Source: JBLMZI01 sp050258755
GTDB lineage: Bacteria > Bacillota > Syntrophomonadia > Syntrophomonadales > DTU052
Direction: 5' to 3'
Length of the DNA: 64,000 bases
Assembly: GCA_050258755.1 (NCBI GenBank)
Contig: JBLMZI010000007.1
Location: 124,001-188,000 of the forward strand
Part shown: piece by piece, positions 33,839 through 41,296 of the stretch
Layout: each line of letters starts with the position of its first letter
Position numbering within the stretch: the stretch's first letter is position 1
Program-made: the position numbers and the translations under genes
The notes under the pieces: generated by a model
Told to the model about the DNA's origin: nothing
The model's database searches: none
The model's input: only the letters and a program-made list of their open reading frames with translations

Positions 33839-34843
33839 TTATGGGCTGGCAATTGAAACGGCGTGCGCGATGCCGGGGATGGTTTCGTTCTGCTGGTAAG
33901 AAATCGGGGAGTGAAGAGCCCCGGTCGCGACGACGAGGACGCGCTTCAGTTCGCCGGATTGAATGCGTTTGAGCAAGTGGCCATAAGTGACCGCCGCGGA
34001 ACAGCCGCAGCCGCTGCCGCCGGCTAAAACGGGCTGATCTTCCCCGAAAATCAGGACACCGCAGTCCGCAAAACGGCTGTTTTCCGGTTTCAGCCCGTGC
34101 TTGTCCAGAAGATCGGCGGCGATCTGGTGGCCGATGCGGCCCAGATCGCCGGTTACGACCAGGTCATAATCCGCAAAGCTGCGGTCAAAATCCCGGAAAT
34201 GAGCGGTAATGGTGTCGACTGCCGCCGGCGCCATGGCCGCCCCCATATTGAATGGGTCAGAGATGCCCATGTCCACGACTCGGCCGATGGTAGCGGCCTC
34301 AATCACTGGACCGCTGCCGGTGGGCGCCACGACGGCAGCTCCGGCGCCGGTGACGGTCCACTGTGCCGTGGGCGGTTTCTGAGCACCATATTCTGTGGGG
34401 TAACGATATTGTTTTTCAGCTGCGGCGTTATGGCTGGAGGTGGCGCACAGGATTCGCTCAGCGCCGCCCGCATTCACCAGGAAAGCGCCGAGCGCGAGCG
34501 CTTCCATCGCGGTCGAACAGGCGCCGTACATGCCAAGGTAGGGGATTGCTAAAGTGCGGGCACAGAAACTGCTTGAAATGACCTGGTTCATGAGATCGCC
34601 AGCGAGAAAAAAGCTGACATCCTCTTTGCGGACTCCCGCACGGTCCAGGGCGCGTTCACAGGCTTCTTCCAGGAGCTTTTTTTCCGCTTTTTCGAAACTA
34701 TCCTGCCCCAGCCACAAATCGTCATGGATCAGATCGAAGTCACGTGCAAGCGGGCCAGCGCCTTCAAAAGGACCCACTACAGCCGCGGCGCCGATGATCA
34801 CAGGCGCGTTTTGAAACTGCCAGCTTTGATGTCCAACCAGCAC
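33839..34843 (-). CDS. spoVAD: Stage V sporulation protein SpoVAD
   Basis: 334 residues, thiolase-fold protein that binds dipicolinic acid and works with SpoVAC and SpoVAE. Recognisable segments are DLIHDDLWLGQDSFEKAEKK, GACSTAMEALALGA (the thiolase nucleophile region), SSHNAAAEKQYRYP and GCGCSAAVTYGHLL. GTG at 34843 follows GGGGGG. The gene begins two bases after spoVAC ends, so translation is probably coupled. Confidence 0.94.
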   Translation of the reverse strand: MLVGHQSWQFQNAPVIIGAAAVVGPFEGAGPLARDFDLIHDDLWLGQDSFEKAEKKLLEEACERALDRAGVRKEDVSFFLAGDLMNQVISSSFCARTLAIPYLGMYGACSTAMEALALGAFLVNAGGAERILCATSSHNAAAEKQYRYPTEYGAQKPPTAQWTVTGAGAAVVAPTGSGPVIEAATIGRVVDMGISDPFNMGAAMAPAAVDTITAHFRDFDRSFADYDLVVTGDLGRIGHQIAADLLDKHGLKPENSRFADCGVLIFGEDQPVLAGGSGCGCSAAVTYGHLLKRIQSGELKRVLVVATGALHSPISYQQNETIPGIAHAVSIASP

Positions 34844-34845
34844 CT

Positions 34846-35322
34846 TTATCCCCCCATGATCTGAAATGCGGTCTTGACCAGGGCGACCACAAACGCCGAA
34901 AAGACGCCGAAAACAATGACCGAGCCAGCAAGCTTGAACATGTTGCCGCCAACGCCAAGCACATACCCTTCACTCCGATGTTCAATCGCCGCGGAAGCCA
35001 CCGAATTGGCAAAGCCGGTGACGGGCACCGAGGTCCCGGCGCCGGCCCACTGTGCGATATGGTCATAAATACCCAGTGAGGTCAGGAGGACGGAGATCAT
35101 AATGAGCACTGCAACCGTCGGGTTTCCGGCGGTTTTTTCGGTAAAGTGGAAGTTCCAGATGAAAAAATCCTGAATGGCTTGGCCGGCCACGCAGATCAAG
35201 CCGCCTACCCCGAAAGCGCGCAGGCAGTTGAGGACCACCGGGCGCCCGGGATCACGGGCCTGTGCCAGCCGGTCATATTCTTGTTGAACCGGGGTGAGGG
35301 TCTTCTTTTTCAGATCCGACAT
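34846..35322 (-). CDS. spoVAC: Stage V sporulation protein SpoVAC
   Basis: 158 residues with five or so hydrophobic helices; the GGLICVAGQAIQDFF, GAGTSVPVTGFANSVASAAIEHRSEG and GVGGNMFKLAGSVI segments are typical. SpoVAC is the mechanosensitive part of the dipicolinic acid channel. ATG at 35322 follows GGTAGGAGG and gives the usual MSDLKKK start; a longer frame to 35523 is rejected. It follows a DUF421 gene by 10 bases. Confidence 0.94.
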   Translation of the reverse strand: MSDLKKKTLTPVQQEYDRLAQARDPGRPVVLNCLRAFGVGGLICVAGQAIQDFFIWNFHFTEKTAGNPTVAVLIMISVLLTSLGIYDHIAQWAGAGTSVPVTGFANSVASAAIEHRSEGYVLGVGGNMFKLAGSVIVFGVFSAFVVALVKTAFQIMGG

Positions 35323-35332
35323 CAAAATCCTC

Positions 35333-36187
35333 CTACCGGGTAAGTACCGGCTCCAGTTCGTCCAAAACCCCCTGCAGGATGCGGGCGGTTTCTGCGTAGT
35401 CCTGTTTAGCTTGAAGATTTTTCGTGCCAAGGGCATACAGTTCGCTGTCGGCCTGGCATTTTCGCAGGGTTGACCAGAGCAGCTGCCGGGTTTTTGGCTG
35501 CGGCAGCTCAATAAGATCGTCAAAAAGATCCAGATACAGCTGGCCGGAACCGTCCACCTGGGCGATGAACACGTTTTCCAGGGCAGCTCCGGCTTTGTTG
35601 AGTTCGGTCAGGATCCAGTCCCGGTTCAAACCAAGCGCGGTCAGCGGTTCGTTCATAATGTTTCCGTCCAGTACGATGGTTTGCGGAACCGCTTGATTCG
35701 GCAGCTTAAGATTCAGAACGGCCGGTGTAACCGGCTGGCGGTCATTTTTAACCAGCGCACTGAGACTGCCGTCGGTTTCGAGCACGGCAAATTCAACATC
35801 GGCAAAGTTGAAGATGTTTTTTCTGCGCAGCAGGTATGCCAAATCCTCGGGTGTGAGGTGCGTCTGCATCAGGTTATCCTCCAGAACCTTGCCGCGGTTG
35901 ATCAGTACGGTTTCCGGCCCGTAAAAGAATTCGCGCAATCCTTTCGCTTTCAGGGAAGCGAAGCGGATCAGCATACCAACCAGAAGCCATGCCGCCAGAA
36001 TCAGGCTTCCCGGGCCGAGCGGAATCGCGCCAAGTGCGACCCCGCCTGCAATTGCCCCGGTTGCGGTGGCCATGAGCAGTTCCAGCCGGGTTAACTGTGC
36101 GCCCCGCGCGCGGTCAAGCCGGGTTGCCGCGAAAAGGATCAGAAAGACGGCGAGGCCACGAAGCAGCACGGTGAGCCATACGGGCAT
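35333..36187 (-). CDS. DUF421 (YetF/YcaP-type) membrane protein
   Basis: 284 residues: three N-terminal membrane helices (about 5-80), then the two soluble DUF421 domains (about 85-225) with LREFFYGPETVLINRGKV and LTPEDLAYLLRRKNIF, and an acidic C-terminal helical tail. DUF421 proteins are frequent in spore membranes; in spoVA2mob-type operons a DUF421/DUF1657 protein is linked to spore heat resistance. ATG at 36187 follows AAAGGAG. It sits between two DUF1657 genes and spoVAC. Confidence 0.88.
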   Translation of the reverse strand: MPVWLTVLLRGLAVFLILFAATRLDRARGAQLTRLELLMATATGAIAGGVALGAIPLGPGSLILAAWLLVGMLIRFASLKAKGLREFFYGPETVLINRGKVLEDNLMQTHLTPEDLAYLLRRKNIFNFADVEFAVLETDGSLSALVKNDRQPVTPAVLNLKLPNQAVPQTIVLDGNIMNEPLTALGLNRDWILTELNKAGAALENVFIAQVDGSGQLYLDLFDDLIELPQPKTRQLLWSTLRKCQADSELYALGTKNLQAKQDYAETARILQGVLDELEPVLTR

Positions 36188-36205
36188 GAGACAGACTCCT
36201 TTTTG

Positions 36206-36412
36206 CTACAATCCTTTGTATTCCGGTTCTTCAAACTCAAGCTGGCGAACCCGGGCTTCCAACAAAGACTCGGCCCGGTGCAGCCGCTTCGCGCTGCGAA
36301 GGAGCAGCTCCCGGGTCGTTTCATCCACGGTGGCGGCTCCCATCGCATCCAGGGATGAAACGGCGCCGTGCAGGCTCGCCAGGGTTTGCTTGACCTCGGC
36401 GCTGATTGTCAT
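36206..36412 (-). CDS. DUF1657 protein
   Basis: 68 residues, a complete DUF1657 domain: MTISAEVKQTLASLHGA, a middle helix, and a C-terminal RVRQLEFEEPEYKG. ATG at 36412 follows GAAGGAGG; the longer frame to 36445 is rejected because the extension precedes that site. DUF1657 genes recur in sporulation operons. It is a paralogue of the next gene upstream. Confidence 0.88.
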   Translation of the reverse strand: MTISAEVKQTLASLHGAVSSLDAMGAATVDETTRELLLRSAKRLHRAESLLEARVRQLEFEEPEYKGL

Positions 36413-36457
36413 GCGGGCTTCCTCCTTCGGCAGGCATTGAGGCAATCGCTATTCGCA

Positions 36458-36673
36458 TTAAAAGCCTTTGTATTGCGGTTCCTGTTTTTCAAGTTCCTGA
36501 ATGCGGGGCTCGATCATGTCAACCAGAGACTGCGACTGCTGTGCGGCGTCACTAAATAGAGTCTTGGCGTCCTGGTTGTTCGTAGCCAGGGCGAACGATT
36601 CAAAGCTGGCCTGCGCCTTCTTCAGATTGGACAGGGTTTCTTTCACTTGCGCGGAAACGGTAATCGGGAACAC
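36458..36673 (-). CDS. DUF1657 protein (first gene of the SpoVA operon)
   Basis: Up to 71 residues. The core ITVSAQVKETLSNLKKA, helix, and RIQELEKQEPQYKG is a DUF1657 domain. GTG at 36673 is given as the start, but the ribosome binding site GAGGTG overlaps it, and alignment with the paralogue suggests translation may begin at ATT 36664, six bases further, giving 68 residues, exactly the paralogue's length. A candidate forespore sigma promoter lies upstream, so the whole SpoVA operon may begin here. Confidence 0.82.
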   Translation of the reverse strand: MFPITVSAQVKETLSNLKKAQASFESFALATNNQDAKTLFSDAAQQSQSLVDMIEPRIQELEKQEPQYKGF

Positions 36674-36695
36674 CTCTTTCTCGGTTGGTTTTCAT

Positions 36696-36725
36696 TAACC
36701 TGTGCCAATCGGAAGCTTCCTATAC
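36696..36725 (-). promoter_or_regulatory. Candidate sigma-G/F promoter of the SpoVA operon
   Basis: On the minus strand GTATA (36721-36725) is followed after 18 bases by CAGGTTA (36696-36702), close to the GHATR-N18-CATNMTA consensus for forespore sigma-G; two of seven -10 positions differ. Confidence 0.4.
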
Positions 36726-36738
36726 GGCTTGAGCGGCG

Positions 36739-36775
36739 CAAAAAAAGCAGCCGGCTGTTACAAACCGGCTGCTTT
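36739..36775 (-). terminator. Terminator of the 728-residue membrane protein
   Basis: AAGCAGCCGG and CCGGCTGCTT (about 36745-36754 and 36765-36774) form a 10-bp stem; on the minus strand a run of seven T follows. Confidence 0.9.
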
Positions 36776-36799
36776 CGTTTTTGGGCTAAGCGCTTGGGG

Positions 36800-38986
36800 T
36801 TATGATCCGGTAAGGTCCCAGAGTTCGTTCTGCAGGATGAGCAGCACAATGGGGATAACGATATAAATCGCGGTGGTTGCGGCGGTAACGATGCCGGAAT
36901 CGTTGATCATCAAACCGACGGCAGCGCCGGTTACGATCCCGGCAAAGCCTTTGAACAGGACCGGGTACCGGTCGCGAAGCGCTGCCATAACCCCCAACGG
37001 GCGGAAAATCAACACCATCAGCCCGGCTAGAAATACGAGGAAAACGCGGGTCCAAACCGTGTACTTGATCAGCTTCAGGTTCATGGCGGCCTTGCGCTGA
37101 ATAATGGTCAGGGCCTCCTGCCAGCCGCCGGTCGCAATCTGATTGGCGGCCCGGCCGATATGGGTCTGCAGTTCCGGGGGCCGGTTCATATCAAAAATGG
37201 TGAGGCTTAGAACCGCCGTAACCATAATGCCGCCAATCACAAGAAGGGTTTTCGGCTTCAGCCGAAAACCCGAGAGCAAAGCCAACGAAGTCAAGAATGC
37301 GATTGGAGCGGTGATGACACCATCCGTTTGCGCGCCCAGGTTCGGCAGGGCGATCACGGCGGCCTCGCCCAGGAAAAAGACGATCAGGAGCCCCATTGTG
37401 GCTCGGCCCGGGAAACGGGCGTAAAGCGCTGATCCAAACAGCAGCGCACTGCCGATCATCATGCCCAGGTATTCATTGCCGATGCCGTAATATCGGGCAC
37501 CGGCCATCGGATCATAGCCCAGCACAGAGCTCTTGATCATATTTGCGCCGGTGAATAGGTCGATGTTCAGCAGTGCCAGCATGATACCGGCCGCAAGCAT
37601 TGTGGCCAGGTAGTACTCGCGCCGGGAGAAAACGATGAGAAGCCAGGTCAGGCCGATCACCGCTAGGATTGATACAGCAATATAGTGCCAATCCGCGGGC
37701 AGGGCCAGTAGATTAAGCGGGAGCAGAACAATTGGGCAGACCAGCACGCTGTACAGGATCGGCATCATGGTGTTCCGGTACTGTCTGAACCTTAAAATGA
37801 CCAGCAGTGCCGCCAGCAGCAAAACGATTTCAAGTACGGCATAGCCCTGAATCAATGGCAGGCGCAGCCGGTTAGTGGTGGCGGAACGGTCCGCGAGCTG
37901 AACCTGGGCGGATAGGATGCCCTGGTCCGGTACCGGTTCTGCGATCATTGGCTGCCCGACCAGGCTGGGATTGGCCGCATTGATGTTGAAAAAGGACAGA
38001 ATCGTCGGGGCGATATCGGTATTGGCCACAACACCGCCGCGGCGGGTGGCTGCCGAAGTTAACCGGCCGTTTTGATAGTTTGGTCCAATAGCCAGCACTG
38101 GCGTAAACGTGTTCCGCAGATCAATCAGCATCTGGGGGGGAGCGGGTGAAACGACGAGCAGCAGATCAGGGCGATCCGCCAATTTCATCAGTGATCCCGC
38201 AAATTGATCGATGTTGCGAAGAATGCGGGCCCGGTCCGCCTCGATCTGAGCCGGTTCAGCGGGATCGGCCTGGGCCAGGCGGGCCAGGTCGGCCAGTTCA
38301 ATAAAGATGACATCCGACGTATTTGAGAGTTTGCGGGCTTCCCGCAAAAGGTAATCGTAGTTGGTTTCCACATCGATAAGTCCCGGGGAGGGACGATAAG
38401 TCGCCGGCCCAATATCGCCTTCGGGGATTCGACCGTAAATGTCCATCGCGATGACCGCGGACGGGCGGCTGATCAGTCCCCGAGTATCAGCGTTCCCGAG
38501 CAGAGCCGCCGTTTTATGGTTTTTTCGCAGAATATCGCCCAGTGTACCCACGCGGGTGCTCACGTTTTCTTCCGCCATGGCTGCCTTTACTTCAGGCAGT
38601 GGCGGCACCAGAACCTGGCATCCCTCGTTCGGAATGCCGGTAAGCAGGGGCTGGTACAGACCGGCGGTTTTTCCGGCTTCGGGCACAATTTCATCAGCGT
38701 TATAGGCCGTGAGCGGATGTTTGATGCTCTTGGCCAGGTTGCCGGCGCCGATGGTCAGGCTGATATCGTCTACATTGGCCGAACCCAGGGTGCGGTTGCT
38801 GACGAGACCGACCGATCCGTTTTGAGCCAGCCGGTTCAAGTTAGGTGTTGTCTGCGGTGTGATGTCGTAAATCGTGAGTTGATCGATAATGAGGCAGAAG
38901 ACGCGCGGGGAACGCTCCGCCGCCAGAACGGGTCCGGGCCAGAGCAGAAACAGCGTCAGCAAGGCGGCAACGATTCGTTTTACCAT
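36800..38986 (-). CDS. Large membrane protein with an alkaline phosphatase-like domain
   Basis: 728 residues. A signal peptide (about 1-22) leads to an extracellular domain of about 330 residues resembling the alkaline phosphatase superfamily: LIIDQLTIYDITPQTTPNLNRLAQNG near the start, a middle VIFIELADLARLAQ, and GGVVANTDIAPTILSFF. The second half (about 385-725) has about ten membrane helices. The metal ligands expected for an active hydrolase are not all evident, since the first motif has Asp but lacks the usual Ser/Thr nucleophile context, so it may be a non-catalytic sensor or a transferase. ATG at 38986 follows a purine tract. No clear family match. Confidence 0.65.
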   Translation of the reverse strand: MVKRIVAALLTLFLLWPGPVLAAERSPRVFCLIIDQLTIYDITPQTTPNLNRLAQNGSVGLVSNRTLGSANVDDISLTIGAGNLAKSIKHPLTAYNADEIVPEAGKTAGLYQPLLTGIPNEGCQVLVPPLPEVKAAMAEENVSTRVGTLGDILRKNHKTAALLGNADTRGLISRPSAVIAMDIYGRIPEGDIGPATYRPSPGLIDVETNYDYLLREARKLSNTSDVIFIELADLARLAQADPAEPAQIEADRARILRNIDQFAGSLMKLADRPDLLLVVSPAPPQMLIDLRNTFTPVLAIGPNYQNGRLTSAATRRGGVVANTDIAPTILSFFNINAANPSLVGQPMIAEPVPDQGILSAQVQLADRSATTNRLRLPLIQGYAVLEIVLLLAALLVILRFRQYRNTMMPILYSVLVCPIVLLPLNLLALPADWHYIAVSILAVIGLTWLLIVFSRREYYLATMLAAGIMLALLNIDLFTGANMIKSSVLGYDPMAGARYYGIGNEYLGMMIGSALLFGSALYARFPGRATMGLLIVFFLGEAAVIALPNLGAQTDGVITAPIAFLTSLALLSGFRLKPKTLLVIGGIMVTAVLSLTIFDMNRPPELQTHIGRAANQIATGGWQEALTIIQRKAAMNLKLIKYTVWTRVFLVFLAGLMVLIFRPLGVMAALRDRYPVLFKGFAGIVTGAAVGLMINDSGIVTAATTAIYIVIPIVLLILQNELWDLTGS

Positions 38987-39220
38987 TATAATACCCCCGC
39001 TTGTTCGTTACGGATTCGAAGCCCGCAAATTGTTCGCGGATTTGCGTTTTAACATCTGGTTTATCTTAGCAAAGACGGCTGGAATGCGTCAATCGGCGGC
39101 GATTTGTAAGATAGCGGCCGCTGAAGTGAACCGCTGAAGCTAGGGGATAGCCATTCGCCCTTGTTTCGGTGAAAATAGGAATAACGGTTCAACACAAGCA
39201 CCGGGACGGGAGGGACTGTC

Positions 39221-39970
39221 ATGGAACGATTTGTTCGTCAAATGCAGATACCGGGTTTTGGTGAGCGTGCTCAAGAACGCTTAAGTAAAAGCCGGGTTCT
39301 GATCGTAGGTCTTGGCGGGCTTGGGAGCCCCGCGGCGATGTATCTTGCTGCCGCCGGTGTTGGGAGATTGGGTTTGATGGATGATGATACCGTGGCGGCT
39401 TCGAACCTGAACCGGCAGATCCTGTTCGGGGTTTCCGATCTGGGCCGGCCGAAGACCGAAGCGGCCGCGAAGGTTCTGAGCCGGATCAATCCCACGCTCG
39501 ACTGCCGGCTGATCACCGAACCGTTTGGGCCGAATACGCATCCGGGTTTGCTTCGGGAATATGATTTGGCGCTGGACTGTACCGACCGGCTGGAGTCCAA
39601 GCTGTGTTTGAACGACCTGTGCCTTACGGCCGGGCTGCCGTTTGTTCATGCCGGGGCGGCTGGATTCGGGGGGCAGTTGATGACCGTACTGCCCGGGGAA
39701 GGACCCTGCCTGCGCTGCCTGCTTTCCGACAAGGTGGATGGCTCGAATCTGCCGGCCGGCGGCGGAATTATTGGTCCGGTAGCCGGTGTGATTGGGACGC
39801 TTCAGGCCCTTGAGGCGATGAAATATATTACGGGCATTGGTGATTTGTTGGTTGGCAGGGCGTTACAGTTTGACGGCCGTTCGGGGGAATGGAGTGAATT
39901 CACGGTTCGCTGCGGACCGGAATGTACGTTTCACGGTGCGGCGAAGCTGAAAAAGGGAGCGAGCGAATGA
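39221..39970 (+). CDS. ThiF/MoeB/HesA-family adenylyltransferase
   Basis: 249 residues. The ATP-binding loop is VLIVGLGGLGSPAAMYLA, followed by LMDDDTVAASNLNRQILF and a DCTDRLESKLCLNDLC segment, typical of E1-like enzymes that adenylate the C terminus of small sulfur carriers (MoaD, ThiS). Two CxxC/CxxxC-type pairs (CLRCL, CGPEC) fit the structural zinc. ATG at 39221 follows GGGAGGG. It overlaps mnmA by four bases, which suggests a role in sulfur delivery for tRNA thiolation or in thiamine/molybdopterin synthesis; the partner is not in view. Confidence 0.85.
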   Translation: MERFVRQMQIPGFGERAQERLSKSRVLIVGLGGLGSPAAMYLAAAGVGRLGLMDDDTVAASNLNRQILFGVSDLGRPKTEAAAKVLSRINPTLDCRLITEPFGPNTHPGLLREYDLALDCTDRLESKLCLNDLCLTAGLPFVHAGAAGFGGQLMTVLPGEGPCLRCLLSDKVDGSNLPAGGGIIGPVAGVIGTLQALEAMKYITGIGDLLVGRALQFDGRSGEWSEFTVRCGPECTFHGAAKLKKGASE

Positions 39971-41085
39971 GCATACAGTATGATCCGCTGCTGGGCGGGC
40001 GTTTCAGAACGCTGCCGGCAAAACGGCGGGTTGCCGTCGCGATGAGCGGCGGCGTGGACAGTTCGGTGGCAGCCTGGCTGTTGAAACGGGATGGTTTTGA
40101 GGTTTTTGGACTCACGATGCGCACACAGGACCCTGACGAAACCGGAGCGGATTCCGCGGTCCGGGATGCCAGGCGCGTCGCGGCGATGCTGGGGATTCCG
40201 CACGCGGTCGCTGATTTTCGGCAGGCGTTTGCCGATCAAGTCATCGGTGTGTTTTGCGCGGAGTATCTGGCCGGGCGAACGCCAAATCCGTGTGTGGTGT
40301 GCAACCAGCGCATCAAGTTTGGATTGCTGCTCGATGAAGCCTTGAAAATGGGCGCGGATTATCTGGCAACTGGTCACTATGTTCGGATCTCGGCCGATGA
40401 TCCCGAAGGACCGTATCATCTGCTGAAGGGGCGCGATCCGGGCAAGGATCAAAGCTATGTGCTCTATCGGCTGAACCAGCAGCAGCTGGCTCGCACGCTT
40501 TTTCCGCTGGGAAGTCTTTCGAAGCCTGTGGTCCGGCAATTGGCGGCTGAGGCGTCGATTCCGGTCGCGGACAAGGGAGACAGCCAGGAAATCTGTTTTG
40601 TACCGGACGGCAAATATGCCGAGTTTGTTGAAACGTTCACCGGGATCAAGCCGAAACCGGGGGAATATAGGACCGCCGTCGGTGAAGTGGCTGGCCGTCA
40701 CCGGGGCATTCACCGGTACACCATCGGACAGCGGAAAGGATTGGGACTGGCGATGGGTCACCCGGTCTTTGTAACGCGGATAGATGCGGAACGGAATGAG
40801 GTCTGGATCGGGGATCACAAGGATTTATTCGCATCCGTTTTGCTCGCCGATGATGTGGTTTATGCCGGAGGGACCCCTTTCGCCGAACCAACGGATGTGC
40901 TGGTAAAGATCCGGTATGCGGCCCAACCGGCAGCCGGGCAGGCGGTTTCGCTGCCCGACGGAACCCTCCGGGTGGCGTTTCGGGAACCGCAGCGGGCGAT
41001 TACGCCAGGTCAGTCGGTGGTTTTTTACCACGGCGAGGAAGTGCGTGGGGGCGGCGTAATTCGGTGCACCGAATCGTCGGTTTAG
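39967..41085 (+). CDS. mnmA: tRNA-specific 2-thiouridylase MnmA
   Basis: 372 residues. MnmA places sulfur at the 2-position of wobble uridine in Lys, Glu and Gln tRNAs. The PP loop is AVAMSGGVDSSVAA at about 24-36; the thiolation cysteines are Cys109 in TPNPCVVCN and Cys210 in GDSQEICFV. The C-terminal beta barrel covers about 240-370. ATG at 39967 overlaps the ThiF-family stop (ATGA) and has AAGGGAG upstream, so a longer frame from 39922 is rejected. Confidence 0.96.
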   Translation: MSIQYDPLLGGRFRTLPAKRRVAVAMSGGVDSSVAAWLLKRDGFEVFGLTMRTQDPDETGADSAVRDARRVAAMLGIPHAVADFRQAFADQVIGVFCAEYLAGRTPNPCVVCNQRIKFGLLLDEALKMGADYLATGHYVRISADDPEGPYHLLKGRDPGKDQSYVLYRLNQQQLARTLFPLGSLSKPVVRQLAAEASIPVADKGDSQEICFVPDGKYAEFVETFTGIKPKPGEYRTAVGEVAGRHRGIHRYTIGQRKGLGLAMGHPVFVTRIDAERNEVWIGDHKDLFASVLLADDVVYAGGTPFAEPTDVLVKIRYAAQPAAGQAVSLPDGTLRVAFREPQRAITPGQSVVFYHGEEVRGGGVIRCTESSV

Positions 41086-41296
41086 AAACGTTTCTGTCTG
41101 CTTAGCGACAACAGTAACCAATTATCGACAATATGAATTCCAAAAGTTGCAAGAGTCGTGGTAAACTTTTAGAAACAGGTTTGCATATTTGCATAAATAA
41201 AGGATCTGTTTGTTGGCATTGTACGGCCCCTGTCCGGGAATTCGTTCGGCGGTATAAAAGCGGGTCCAATCATTAAGCCCCGAAGAGCGGATTCGG

